Positions 12,991-25,043 of a DNA stretch of 64,000 nucleotides are shown here, piece after piece. The stretch spans positions 146,683-210,682 of the forward strand of contig QANZ01050821.1 in assembly GCA_003254925.1 (NCBI GenBank), given 5' to 3'. Every line of letters begins with the position of its first letter. Position 1 is the stretch's first letter. This DNA is from Chamaecrista fasciculata (lineage: Eukaryota > Streptophyta > Magnoliopsida > Fabales > Fabaceae). The notes under the pieces were generated by a model, which ran no database searches, was not told the DNA's origin, and saw only the letters and a list, made by a program, of their open reading frames with translations. The position numbers were made by a program, and so were the translations under genes.

Positions 12991-13641
12991 CACATCTATA
13001 ATAAGAAAAATAATTGATGATCATGACTTATGGATATATGAGACATCAGCATAAGCCATAATGTTGATGCAGAAAATAATTTTATTAATATTATTTTTTA
13101 TATATTTTTATTTTAATGTTGTTTCCACGTAAAAAGGACCACCATTCACTTTCGGCCGAGCCGTTGGCTGTTGCCCCCATAAACGTTAATACTTAATAAT
13201 TTAATTTTTTTTGTTTTTCTTGAAAATTAAATAAATTATAGGATAAATATTATTATTAATAAATATGCCAAAAATAGGAGAAGCTGAATTTGATGGTATT
13301 AATGCTAAAGCTTCAATGACACTTCAATGTGTTTTCTAATCTAATTTACGATGTAATTGCATTATTACAACTTACAAGAATTCTCGACATGCCATATATA
13401 TGTTTGATAAAGATTTGATGACAGATATTCTTTTAAAAAAAATGTTTGTAATTCTAATTTCTAATCCTTCCACAACTGATAAAGCTAAAAAAAATATTTT
13501 GAATATAATATACATATCATTTTCATCCTTCTATATTATGAAAATTTATCATAAACCTGAAAAATCATTTTATTTTGATGCATAATTAACAACCACCGTC
13601 GCGCTACGTTCCCATCACTTCACATACTGATTGAATATGAT
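12991..13641. other. Intergenic, AT-rich
   Basis: No gene or recognisable repeat. Strong A/T bias. Confidence 0.45.
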
Positions 13642-13644
13642 TAA

Positions 13645-14491
13645 GGGTGTGTTTGGATTAGAAGTAGGTAATGAAATGATGATTTTATGTAATGAAATGG
13701 TAATGAGAAAATTATGTAATGAAAATGTAATGAAAATGGTGTTTGTATTAGTTTGAGATGTAATGAAAAAAANNNNNNNNNNNNNNNNNNNNNNNNNNNN
13801 NNNNNNNNNNNNNNNNNNNNNNNNNNNNNNNNNNNNNNNNNNNNNNNNNNNNNNNNNNNNNNNNNNNNNNNNNNNNNNNNNNNNNNNNNNNNNNNNNNNN
13901 NNNNNNNNNNNNNNNNNNNNNNNNNNNNNNNNNNNNNNNNNNNNNNNNNNNNNNNNNNNNNNNNNNNNNNNNNNNNNNNNNNNNNNNNNNNNNNNNNNNN
14001 NNNNNNNNNNNNNNNNNNNNNNNNNNNNNNNNNNNNNNNNNNNNNNNNNNNNNNNNNNNNNNNNNNNNNNNNNNNNNNNNNNNNNNNNNNNNNNNNNNNN
14101 NNNNNNNNNNNNNNNNNNNNNNNNNNNNNNNNNNNNNNNNNNNNNNNNNNNNNNNNNNNNNNNNNNNNNNNNNNNNNAAGAAAAAATGATGAGTGGAGAG
14201 AGAAAGTTGTAAGTGTAATAAATGAGGATATTGAAAATTACTATTTTGCTAAATAGTTTTTTTATATTTGTATTAGAGTATAGGTAATTATAGGTATTTG
14301 AGTAGGGGTATGTTAGTAATTGGATATGAAATATGTAATGAAATGAGTTGGTAATGAAGTGTAATTTTTGTAATGACTTTATAATTGAAAAACAAACACC
14401 CAAATAGCACTGTAGCTTAAGTAATGAAAATGGGGATAATGAAATTGTAATTGGATTATAATAAAATTATAATTCTAATCCAAACACACCC
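13645..14491. mobile_element. Harbinger/Tourist-like MITE with perfect 19-bp TIRs
   Basis: The terminal inverted repeats are perfect: GGGTGTGTTTGGATTAGAA at 13645-13663 and its reverse complement at 14473-14491. The flanking TAA at 13642-13644 and 14492-14494 is the 3-bp target duplication typical of PIF/Harbinger (Tourist) elements. The ends are filled with GTAATGAAATG-type subterminal repeats. The middle is a 405-base N gap, so the real length and any coding content are unknown. Confidence 0.85.
13773..14177. other. Assembly gap (405 N)
   Basis: A run of N inside the Harbinger-like element, probably because its internal repeats could not be assembled. Confidence 1.
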
Positions 14492-14554
14492 TAAATATTG
14501 AATTTTTTAAAAGACGAATTGACGAACACATACATATACTAAATTTTTAATATT

Positions 14555-15350
14555 GGTCAAAACCTTATTTTAGTCCCTAATATTTATCTCAAATTTTGTT
14601 TTGGCCCCCAATGTTTTTTCATTCCGTTTTAGTCGTTAATGTTTTTCAACAGTTCTATTTTAGTCCTTAACTATTTAATATGGTCATATATCTCTTATTT
14701 CAAGTCTGAATGCAACAAAATTGAAATCATACATGATGAGTTTTTTCTCTTCTCAATTGGGACCATCAGCAAACAAGATTAAATTGGGCCAAAAAATATG
14801 TCTCTCGTTTCATAAAATTGGTAATATCTCTCTTGTTTCAAGTCCAAAAGCGACAAAATCAGTTATAGATTACTTTTGATGAGTTCTTTTTATGTCTAGT
14901 TAGGGTCACCGACAAATGAGGTCAAATAATAATCTCAAATTTGTATTTTGACCAAACTCATTTTTGGAGTACTATTTAATCTCGTTTGTCGATATCCTCA
15001 ACTAGACAGAGAAAAAAACTCAAGAGTAATTTGTAACTTCAATTTTGTTATATTTAAATTTGAAACAAGATAAATATGACCACTTTAATAAAACAATAAA
15101 CTCACATTTAGAGCCAACTTCATGCCCAATTAACCTTTTTTATCACGGTCACAACTAGATAGATGAAAAATTTATGAAGAGTACTTCAAAACTTCAATTT
15201 CATCAAACTCGGACTTAAATCGGGAGATATGACCATATTCAATAATTAGGAACTAATCATTGAACATTTAAACTGAAACAGAACAAAAAAAAATTACGGA
15301 CTAAAACAGAATTCAGAGTAAATATTAGTGATCAAAATAAGGTTTTGACC
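14555..15350. mobile_element. Mutator-like palindromic element, 9-bp TSD
   Basis: TIRs start GGTCAAAACCTTATTTT and end with the exact reverse complement AAAATAAGGTTTTGACC. They are flanked by the perfect 9-bp duplication TTTAATATT at 14546-14554 and 15351-15359, the hallmark of Mutator-like elements. Much of the 796 bp is inverted repeat, with phrases such as TTTTAGTCCCTAA. It is non-coding. The related inner sequence at 57480-57985 appears to be the same family. Confidence 0.88.
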
Positions 15351-15359
15351 TTTAATATT

Positions 15360-15791
15360 TAATTGTAATGCCTACACTAGTACACATTTGGTCCACAAAA
15401 AAAAAATGTTATTAATGAAAGAAAGGGTCGAAAGGTCGAAGTAAGGGCAGTAAAAACAGAAGAAAAATAAAATCAAACATCCCCTCAATCTTATATAAAG
15501 AAGTACAAAGTAACAATAAAATCATATTATTTATAGTTGGAGAGTTCACCGCAACATTAAACACTATATGTAGCAAATTCAATGATTGATTCATAGATAC
15601 ACAGGCATGCAGTTCTAAAGTGGTTAAATAGAAGAGAACAGAAAAGCAAAAGGAATGAAATTGGAGTAGCTAGGAAGGGAGATAAAGAAGTAATTGGGAG
15701 ATTAATTAAAGAAAAGAAGTTTGATTTGTGAAGTGAAGGTAGATTAAATGGATATGGTTGTAATTAAGGGAATGAATGTGGTCATGATGGA
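15360..15791. other. 3' flank of LHCB4.3
   Basis: No separate gene. Probably the 3' UTR and terminator region of the minus-strand LHCB4.3 gene. Confidence 0.4.
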
Positions 15792-16995
15792 TCACTTGTT
15801 AAAGGTAGCAACAAAAGCAATAGGACCTTTTCCAGTGAGAGCAGCTTGAATTGCAAAAATGAGGAAGGCGGTCATGGCTAAACGAGAGTGCTTGATCTCT
15901 GCAAGTTGAAGCCTTTCCTTCTCTTGAGGATCATTGGTGAGTCCCAAGGGATCAAAAAACTTGCCTCCTGGGTATATCCTTTTCTCTGGATCTAGCTCTG
16001 CATTTCTCTGGAATTCTATGTATCCTATCACTATTACCTCTATCCATATCAGTGTCGTCAATGAGAATGGAAGAGGAAGCCCCAGGTACGATGATCCTTC
16101 CACTAGCTCTACCTGAATTCATTGGTGTATATAGTTAATTCAACTTAATTAATTAGGATTAAAGCTAAATTAAGCCAGGATTTTAATTTGTCCTCATCGT
16201 TGTTAGTTGTCCACACAAGTCATTGTCATACATTACGAATGGAATACAATAGGACACGCCAGGTATATTGCAGTCACATATATACATTCTGCAGAGGGCC
16301 CAGATTAAATTGTCATTAGCTTCTTAGATTTTAGGTTGTTAATTACAAATTAAAATGTCGAATCGAGAAGTAAAATTCAGGGTAAATACGAGTGTCGAGA
16401 AGGTGTTTGATAAAATGCTTAGCTGAAAATTGAGAAATGAGAATACCTTCCCGGCGTCCTGCCAAGAGACGCCGGTGAGAGCCTCGACGGCCAAAGCACC
16501 GAGAGTTCCGAGCATGGCCCACCTACCATGAATGAGCTCGCACTCGCGGAATCTCTGAATTCCGAAGACCTCGGAGTAAGGCTGAAACGGCGTCGGTTTG
16601 ACCTCCGTGGTCTCCACTCTGATTCCGATGATTTCTCCGGCTTCGTTCTTGGCTAGATTCTGGTCCAGTCCGTCGAAATCGAACTGCAGATATTCCGCGG
16701 GTTTAGCTAACCCGAATGGGTCGAACCCACGGTCTCCCACTAAGGACCCGTCAAGCCATTCGGGTGGTTGGGCACCCGGAAACCACACAAGTCGGTCTGT
16801 CTTTGTTTTTACACTTACTGCAGCTTTAGGTTTAGGTTTTGAATCCTGTTTCTGTTTCTTGGGAGGAGGAGGTGGTGATGGTACTGAGTCCTTCTTCGTG
16901 CCGAAATTGAAGAAGGCCCGGAATCGACCCGGGTTCGGAGTCGGATTCCCGAATCGGGTACCGAAGAAGTATGACGTGGCGGCAGCGGTGGCCAT
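15792..16995 (-). CDS. LHCB4.3: CP29 minor antenna, LHCB4.3 (LHCB8) type, 289 aa
   Basis: Two minus-strand exons, 16995-16447 and 16112-15792, join in frame to 289 residues. The N-terminus ([15 protein letters not shown]) is Ala/Ser-rich as in chloroplast transit peptides, followed by a Pro/Lys-rich stretch. Mature CP29 features are [19 protein letters not shown] and [10 protein letters not shown]. Chlorophyll-binding helices are at about 150-174 ([13 protein letters not shown]), 200-218 ([16 protein letters not shown]) and 254-274 ([18 protein letters not shown]). The protein would bind chlorophyll a/b and xanthophylls in the thylakoid and link photosystem II core to LHCII. It stops at [13 protein letters not shown], without the longer NNWATHL-type tail of LHCB4.1/4.2. 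That shortened tail defines the LHCB4.3/LHCB8 isoform, associated with rosids and high light. Two clock-type promoter motifs lie about 270-300 bp upstream. Confidence 0.95.
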
Positions 16996-17261
16996 GGCTG
17001 TGTTGTGAATTGAAACAGAACACAACAGAACAGAGTACTTATATGTATATGGTTATACTTTTTTAATATAGTGACGGAGAGTGAGCGTGTGAGCACAAGG
17101 GGCTTATCTCTCATCTCTGCCTCATCTCCATCCATTCATCACCTTGGATGCATGGTTGATTAATTGCTTCTTCACCTCTGTGGGACCCAGCCCTTTACAA
17201 ACATCTTCTCACTGTTCCTTTATGTTCATGGTTTCTGTTTGTGCTACGTTGTGCCTCAAAT

Positions 17262-17269
17262 AAAAATCT
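17262..17269 (+). promoter_or_regulatory. CCA1-binding-type site AAAAATCT
   Basis: An exact AAAAATCT, the CBS motif first described in an Lhcb promoter, about 270 bp upstream of the LHCB4.3 ATG. The region is A-rich, so chance is possible. Confidence 0.45.
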
Positions 17270-17290
17270 CTACTTTGTTCACCAAAAAAA

Positions 17291-17299
17291 AAAATATCT
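17291..17299 (+). promoter_or_regulatory. Evening element AAAATATCT
   Basis: An exact AAAATATCT at the end of an A run, about 300 bp upstream of LHCB4.3 and 22 bp from the CCA1-type site. The pairing with CBS is suggestive; binding is not shown. Confidence 0.45.
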
Positions 17300-17357
17300 G
17301 TACTTATATACTCCATGAATAGTGAATACAATGGATGTGTATGTGATGAACTTATTA

Positions 17358-17841
17358 TAAAGAGCAAACTTACTATGCTCTCTCATTTTTCACAATTTCA
17401 ATAATTTGGTTCTTTTATTATTGAAATATACAACTTGGTTCCTCTATGATTACAAAAGTCAACTGATTATTAGTCCCTATAACCCCTCTTCTTTACTTAC
17501 ACCGATGACATGGTCCTTAAATGTCAAGCATTAATGCTATATGTGCAATTTTGGTCCCTCGGTTTTGAAACTCAACTATTTGGTCCATCTTCTCCTAAAT
17601 TTTCCCTTATGTTCTATGGTTTGGTTTGGTTTAATTTATTTCTTAGGTTTGTCAGTTCGGTTCGGTTTGGTTTAGGTGATTAAGATGTCAAAGTGATATT
17701 TAACGATATCATGTCAGCACTTAATGTCTATGTCATCAAGTTACCTAAAGAGTAATAAAGGATTGAGTAGTTTATTTCAATAATTAAAGGATCAAATCGT
17801 TAACTCAATAAAAAATGAGGGAGTAAATGTATATAATAGCT
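17358..17841. mobile_element. Palindromic MITE-like element upstream of LHCB4.3
   Basis: Left sequence containing CTCTCTCATTTTT and AATAATTTGGTTCTTTTATT is mirrored at the right end (AATAATTAAAGGATCAAATC, then AAAAAATGAGGGAG). The arms are diverged and no clean target duplication is seen. It has no coding capacity. Confidence 0.55.
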
Positions 17842-17849
17842 CTCCTCAT

Positions 17850-18676
17850 TAAGAAAAAGTTCATAAATGTATTTGTTTAATGGTGTTTCGAAGGAGAACT
17901 AGTTGATATTACATAATAAATATGCGTGTCAAAGTTAGATAAGAGGTCATTATACTAGTCTTAACAAATCTCAATCAATCCATTTCCCATACCAATTTTT
18001 CTTCTCAATTGCCTGTTGCTATATATATTCCTTCCTTCCAGGTGCTCCTTGATATATGTAACTTTCAAGTGAAAGGAAAATTAGAAATAGGCCCATACAC
18101 AAGTTTCGGGAATGGAAATGGAATGTCCTAGTTCCTTTCTTCCCAAGGGAGGGAGGCCCATGCTTTGTGGGCCCAAATTCTTATAACTAAACAATAGGAA
18201 GGCCTATGGGCCAAGTTTGCATGCATGTGTATCTCCATTATGCACTTCGATCATATATGCATGGTGCCTCTATGATATATGTAACGACAGTAACGTGTCA
18301 CATTAATCATGCAAATCCTGACTCTAAAACCTTTATATTGCTTCTTTCGTCATCACTCCAACTTGGGAGAATGAACGTGAAGATCATGAACTTACACAAA
18401 AGCCATTCAAGGATCGATGTCTAACACATACATGTGTGTTGTGCTCTTTTCAATTATATTTAAGACGGCAAGACTATTGTCATTTAGTGAAGAGGTTATT
18501 ATGAGACATATAACATGTGCCAGTGGGGGCTAATTTACGACTTCAATTCCTTCTTCTAACGAACCTTAACCCTCTCCTTTTCTATGCTTATAGCTGCTAG
18601 CTAGTCTCAGTCATGTATGCATCTATATATGCATGCGGGCGGCTACTTTATAAAAACCTCATCTTTGTGGAATTTT
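17850..18676. other. Intergenic
   Basis: No gene seen; AT-rich unique sequence. Confidence 0.4.
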
Positions 18677-19139
18677 AAAAAAGCATAATCATGTATGATT
18701 GTTTGATTCTCGGGTGGCGCAGAAGTAAATACAAGGTTTGGCTTGCGGCTATTTGGTTCAAGCAAGGAGTGGTCTATAGATGGACTGGGAAGAGCCTGAA
18801 TGCTCAAGCTTCTAAATCCTTGCCCTTGTTGGTTTTTATTAGAGACCTTTTTATTGACTTTTTTGATCTAACCATTGATCTTTGTGTAGGCATCCCGTCT
18901 AAATTAGTTGTTAATATTTTGGGCAATGGGGTTGGCTCTGCCGAGGAAAAGCGCGTGAGAGATGACATAGTAGGACTTATTGGTCATGGTAGGGTAACTT
19001 GGTCCTTTTGTGTAGGTAATGACTACCTTAGAGATGTTTGGGGAGATGCTTTTAGATACGTTTATTAGCTCTACAGTATGTACTCCCTTTCCTTTTGTAA
19101 CTGTTCCTTTTATAACAAAAAAGCATAATCATGTATGAT
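18677..19139 (+). mobile_element. 5'-truncated LINE-like fragment with 23-bp TSD
   Basis: An identical 23-bp sequence beginning AAAAAAGCATAATC occurs at 18677-18699 and 19117-19139. The 417-bp insert between them carries an open frame to 19068 (for example VWLAAIWFKQGVVYRWTGKS and RVTWSFCVGNDYLRDVWGDA), a short 3' tail, and then A residues at the duplication. Long target duplications and a 5'-truncated body are typical of target-primed LINE insertion. The peptide has the look of the RNase H-like C-terminus of plant LINE ORF2, but I am not certain of that match. Confidence 0.65.
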
Positions 19140-20483
19140 ATATCATATATATATATATATATATAAACATTTCCAAACCCATTTTATAACGAGCCTAATT
19201 CTTTGCCTAGGTTGACTGCAGCTGCAAAATAGTAAAATGGGAACGAAGATGCCTAATTCTTTTATTATTATTGATACGTATTTTATTGAAAGTAAAATGA
19301 CAAATGCTAAAGTGATACGGTACTGTTATGCATGTAATATGTAAGATAATCTCTTACTAACACACAAATAAAAATCTCCAAACAATATTCTATAATATCT
19401 AGACTCTTCATTCAACATTTCAACCATTCCATGAGAATGTTTGAAGAACGAAAGTGAGAGAAAGCCATGGTTGTCACTTGTCAGGTGTCGATGTCGAAGT
19501 ATGTCATGGAAAAGTCGAGAACATCATAGCTTTTAATTAGGGTTCCAATTGCAAGAGACATGCTCAAGTGGGCTGGCTACCTGGGCCACAACTACCATCG
19601 CATTATGCAAAATCACAAGTCAATGGGTTAAACAGAATACCCACAAAAAAAAGACAAGAATCCTAAAGTACTGCATTATACTTTAACCAATTGATTAATC
19701 TTGCTTCAAATCCCATAGTCTCCAATATTAATCATTAATCCCCTTGTCTGTTTTGCTCTTTCTAATTAGTACTGCTGTTAATCTTTTGAGTTTTGTCCCT
19801 CACTCACATCACATTCTCTCTGTAGCTATATTCCTCAATCAGCTGCGATTGCACGTGCGGTGGGCCATAGAAACAGAATTATTTGCATTTGTTGCACCTG
19901 CTTGTTAGCTCACTCTGAAGAAACTAGTCTAGTAGTCTTTAATGCTATAACAACCTACAATAATTAAAATGGATATCCTTTTGAAATGATCTATGACGTA
20001 TTTTTTAATTAATATATAATATCTGCAATTTGCAAATTACTTTTTTCTATAGTAAAAATTATAAATAAGTGTATAAATTAACTAAATACTACTGATTATC
20101 ATAAATTATTCTCTTTTTCGACATGTCATTCAATTGTACAATTTGTATTGATATACTAATTGTGCTTAATTAAGATAAATAAATAAAAAAACTTAACTAA
20201 ATTTCCTTATATTTTTCTTATAAGGTTATATGTGTCAAAAATTTTGTGCAAGGTTAATCAGAAAGAAAATATTAAAATATATTTTTTTACATAACCTATC
20301 ATAAAAAAGATAGATAATATAGATTAAGTTTATGATTAGAATAATTATATAATAAGGATATAAAGAATTTTTTTAAATTTTTTTTAATAAATAATCCGTA
20401 CTAGAATTTGACGACATTGATTCTGGAAAATAAATGCTAATGAAAAATTCATTCAAGAAAGGGAGCCAATTGTTAAGTATTAG
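19140..20483. other. Intergenic with (TA)n tract
   Basis: No gene seen. A short (TA)n run lies near 19145-19166. The rest is AT-rich. Confidence 0.4.
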
Positions 20484-20492
20484 TATTATTTA

Positions 20493-22029
20493 GGTTAAAC
20501 TAAACATTTGGTCTCTATAGTTTGATCAAGTTTGTAACTCAGTCCCTGCAATTTATTTCTTTGTAACTCAGTCCTTACATTTTAAAATTATTTGTAAAAA
20601 TATCCTTGTCATCTAACACCGTTAATAAACTGTTCACTAAGTGATTATGTGGCAACTACATGGAATAAATCTGGCCAACATAGCTGTAAAATATACACAT
20701 CAACCTCTTATTCATCACTTTTAATAACCCAAATCCCTAATCTCCTAAATTAAAAGACACTAGCTAAGAGAGACATACTCAGGCCAAAAGGAAAAACAGA
20801 GACACACACCCGCAAATTCTTGTGCATCATGATACTAAATTACGGAAGGATGAATTCATGCATTTTAAGCGATTCTCTTTCCCGATTCACAATCTTCTCC
20901 GTTTATCCCTACATTCTTCTCCATAGCATTTATACTTCCTTCTTCATAGCGTCGATGCATTCTTCTCAATGACAACTGGTGTTGCCAAAATCATTCATCA
21001 GTACAGATTCGTCATCTAGTTAAATTGAAGTTCAACATGTTCTTTCATGGTGAATAGTAAATTTCTCATGTCAACGAGTTATTAGTGTTTGATATTAAAG
21101 GTAGTATTCTGTTGGGTAAGGATTTGCTATGGGGGATGTGTTTGATATCAAAAAGAAAATAAAGTAGAGTTAGATCAAACAATAATTTCAAAGAGACTCA
21201 GGACAAAAAAAAAATTCAAAGAGACCAGTGTAGGGATGCTACGGAAAAGACTGAAAACCAGAGAAAAGAATTGTTTGAAATGCATGAATCCCTCCTTCCA
21301 TAGCGTAGTACTCTGTTGGGTAAGGATTTGCAGTGTGCGTCTAGTGGTTGCCTTATGAATTTTCTTTTGAGTGACTTTTGATTTAGGGGATTAGGGATTT
21401 GGGTTATTAAGAGTTGGCTGATGTGTATATTTTAGATCTCTATTAACAAGATTTATTCAAGGGTAAATTACACTTTGGTACCCTGTGGTTTGACCCTATT
21501 TCACTTTGGTACCCTGTGGTTTGAAACTTGACACTTTGGTACCCTTTGGAGTTATTTTGTAATTTTAACCATGATAAATTTTGCAAAAATTATATATTGA
21601 CTCTAAAAAGTTTTTAAAAAATTACAAATAGGTCCCTAGATACATATTATCTAGGGACTAAAATGAAAACTTTAAAAAAATTTAGGGGTCAATATGTAAT
21701 TTTTGCAAAATTTATTATGGTTAAAATTACAAAATAGCTCCAAAGGGCACCAAAGTATTAAAGAAGAATACCACATGGTACCAAAGTGTCAAGTTTCAAA
21801 CCACATGGTACCAAAGTGAAATAGGGTCAAACCACAGGGTGCCAAAGTGTAATTTACCCTTTATTCAATATAGATGCCACATAATCATTTAATTAACAGT
21901 TTATTAACGGTGTTAGATGACAAGGATATTTTTACAAATAATTTTAAAGTGTAAGGACTGAGTTACAAAGAAATAAATAGTGAGTTACAAACTTGATCAA
22001 ACTATAGGGACCAAATGTTTAGTTTAACC
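20493..22029. mobile_element. Mutator-like element with ~150-bp TIRs, 9-bp TSD
   Basis: The left arm starting GGTTAAACTAAACATTTGGT is matched by its reverse complement ending at 22029. The arms extend about 140-150 bp. Flanks are the perfect 9-bp duplication TATTATTTA at 20484-20492 and 22030-22038. The internal 1.2 kb has no transposase. It contains a repeated segment (CTGTTGGGTAAGGATTTGC near 21110 and 21313) and a complete second element at 21461-21859. One N occurs just downstream at 22182. Confidence 0.9.
21461..21859. mobile_element. Nested Mutator-like MITE, 399 bp, 9-bp TSD
   Basis: The TIR begins GGGTAAATTACACTTTGG and continues through repeats of CACTTTGGTACCCTGTGG; the right half is its mirror and ends CCAAAGTGTAATTTACCC. 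It is flanked by the perfect 9-bp duplication TTTATTCAA at 21452-21460 and 21860-21868. It lies wholly inside the element at 20493-22029, so it is the younger insertion. Confidence 0.92.
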
Positions 22030-22038
22030 TATTATTTA

Positions 22039-24513
22039 ATATATCACTAGTTTAGTTTTAAATAAACTGTGTAATCTAATCTTAAATTATAATTAATTAA
22101 ATTTAAAAGTTTTAAAAAAATATATGTATTTATTTATTAAAATATAAACTATAATACTGATGAGGGAATATAATAACTGTNAAATAGTTTTAATGACTTA
22201 TTTTTAAACCTAATCAAACCTTGGTTTTCACCAAAGTACCTCTAAGTGCATAAGAATAATTTGCTTTTCATATATATTGAACTTTATTTTTATTTTTATT
22301 TTGGCTTTAAATTAATTGATTAGTTCATCAATAAAGTTTGCAAAACTGGTCGATACAAATTAAGGATTAGGCAAATAAAGGACAAAAATAGGGCAATTCT
22401 GACTTTGAAGTGAGATTTTATATATATGGCTCTGCTGCTAGTCCCAAGGCAAAGCATACCTAGCACGAGAATTTCTCGTAGATTTTCCCTTATATATACA
22501 CACACATATATAATTGTGATAAGTGAACAAACAAATGGACATGATAGACAAATCAATCATATATACAGTTGTGATTTGGTAGGCAATATGTCAATATTAT
22601 ATTAAAGTGATCAAATTATCCAAGTCTTGCTATAATATAAATAACAGCTAAGATGCTGAAATTCTTCAATTATATATTATATATATATATAGGACTAAAA
22701 GTTGACCATGTCACCAAGTTTACTAATGTATCACACCTTCAAACAACGATCAGAGTCTCTTAAGGTACATGTTAAGGTTTTTTTTGGATTGGTAGGTAAA
22801 TTTTTCAAACATTAAAAATTATCTTTTAAATGAATTTTCGTAAATTTCAAGATATAAGATACTCTACCAACCAATAAAAAAAACCCTAACATATAAATCC
22901 AAACAATAATAGTGATGCATCTTGTTGCATGCAACTAACTGATACAAGCAACTCACACATAAAAATATAGTTAATTAAAAATGATGAAATGAGTGAGTAA
23001 AAGAGAGTGGACGAAAGCAACTGACATAAGCATTGGTGGGGAAAGCCGAAGAAGAGAGAGAGAGAGAAAGCGATGTGGGGGACACGTGCGGTAGCAGACC
23101 TCGTGTCTCGTAGCTGACCCATTCACTCTATTTCACATTTCCCATTACTGCAACCACACCTTCCCAAAACATTTTCAATTTTTTCTTTTGTAAGTATTTA
23201 TAAAATTTGAAGACATATTATGACCTTGATGAGTCTCATAACTAACTTACCTAAATTTTTTTTTTAAAAGAAAAGTTTAATCCTTATTTAAATTTTGAGA
23301 TTTTATAATAAAAATGGTTCGTTCGGTACTGGGGACTGAAAATGAGACTAATAAGATTTGATTAAGATTTAAGATGGCGTGGTCCTCTAGGTCTTCTATC
23401 AGTTTTAAAACTTTGGTCCTACGATTTATAATTTGTGGTGCCACAGTTTTCAATTAAATACCAAATTAATTAATAATATTGGGAACGGGGATGTTTAAAT
23501 TATCGAAAATTTTATGTTCTCTTTACCCGTTCCCTATTATTTAATTATTTATTATTCTTTTGTGTAATTTATTATTGAACAATAAAAAAATAGGGGACGA
23601 CGTGAATGGCAATAGATATCATTGAGTACTTTATTAGAGTAGCTTCTCACACACAATCTTAATTTCGATTTTTGAAGACTAGAATGATTCATTATTAAAT
23701 TAATTGAAACTAGGAAGTAACATTCCCATCCACTAATCAGTACTAATTCAGATTCCTTGATTTCCGGCAGCGAGTACTATAGTACTTAATCCATCTTCTC
23801 AACTCAAACAACAAAGCGAGATTTTGTCCAAATCCCTCAAATCTGTCTCTAAACCACAAACCTCGCTCCCTAGATGATCTACTAATTATACAATTAGTGC
23901 TCTCATTATTAAAAGTGGAACATCCCAATGACGTGAAAAATAATTAAAAAAATGATAGGGACAAAACTCTCTGTTGAGAATATACTTCTCTATAATTTAA
24001 CATCAATTATTCGCACCAAGAATGTCGTCGTTGTTGGTTTGATAAGATTTGCATGCGTACAGCCTAAAAAGTTAGAGAAGTCACAAACCCCATCTCACAC
24101 ATGGTGTGGGAATCTTTCCCTCTGGTTAATGAATGAAAAAGCTTCATATACCCTTATAATTATTATTCCAATATATATGTGAAAAAAGTAGATGCGATTT
24201 GCGTCTTAGGGATCCATCATTTTCATGGGGTTTTATTTGTTTAAGTGGGTGGAAGGGCTTCATATCCCTTCATGGGGACCATGTTATCGATCATCCTCAT
24301 CCTCATTATGATATTATATATATAATATTATTATATTATATATTGTTATATCTTATATTATATGGTTCCAACCCTTTCTTGTCGTTCATGCTAATTTTAT
24401 AACCAAATACTTTATACTAAAAAATGAATTACCCCATACAAAATGACCCACGTTCATAGTTCATTTGCATATTTTCTCACACTAATTGTAACCGACTCCA
24501 TATATATATGGAC
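22039..24513. other. Intergenic, no gene seen
   Basis: AT-rich sequence with (TA)n tracts (near 22675-22690 and 24315-24360) and a single N at 22182. Open frames are short and unsupported. Confidence 0.45.
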
Positions 24514-24690
24514 TGTTAGTGACTCAGCATGACATGTGGCATTCTTCTGCCATTGCTCCTCTGATGTGTAAATATCTAATATAGGAATCTTCTAGCATTT
24601 CCCTTTTGGTGAGCTGTCCATTTTTGGTTAGAAATCCGTTATGATTTCATTCATTCATTTTGTCTGTATATGCCTATGTCTATGTATGCA
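24514..24690 (+). repeat. Copia LTR copy 1, truncated
   Basis: Starts TGTTAGTGACTCAGCATGAC and matches the LTR at 27235 closely for about 175 bp. It then joins directly to gag leader sequence. The rest of the LTR and the primer-binding site are deleted, with GCAT at the junction in both contexts. Confidence 0.85.
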
Positions 24691-24706
24691 TTTTGATCCT
24701 ATTTCT

Positions 24707-25043
24707 ATGGCTACAGAAGCTTCAGCTACCACTGCTCCCATTTCTTCTTCTTCCCCTACCTCTGCTTCTGTTACTATTCACACTGCTGCTAAATTCGATC
24801 CTCACCCTGTTTCTATTAAGCTCTCCGATGACAATTACTTGCCATGGAAGCAGCAAGCTGTAGCCACAATCAAGGGCTATAAGCTTCAGAGCTTTCTTCT
24901 TGGCGCACATGTGATACCCAAACGATTTCTCACTGTTGATGATGAACTTAAGGGGAATCTCAGTGAAGAATTTTTGTCATGGGAGCAACAGGACCAACTT
25001 CTCATGTCCTGGCTCTTAACTTCCATGTCAAATGGCATGCTCA
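24707..25043 (+). pseudogene. Ty1/copia gag N-terminal fragment (copy A)
   Basis: Reads MATEASATTAPISSSS, then FDPHPVSIKLSDDNYLPWKQ and LSWEQQDQLLMSWLLTSMS, the start of a copia gag. It is nearly identical to the start of copy B at 27790. The frame is cut at 25043 where a different LTR begins, so the rest of gag, protease, integrase and early reverse transcriptase are missing from this copy. Confidence 0.88.

Noticed and set aside
13615-14403. Open frames spanning the N gap
   Set aside because: They exist only because N codons are read as open; the sequence is a MITE.
16598-17008. Plus-strand open frame of 136 codons
   Set aside because: Antisense shadow of LHCB4.3 exon 1.
22320-24402. Several 60-80 codon open frames
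   Set aside because: Short, AT-rich, without conserved motifs or splice context; expected by chance.
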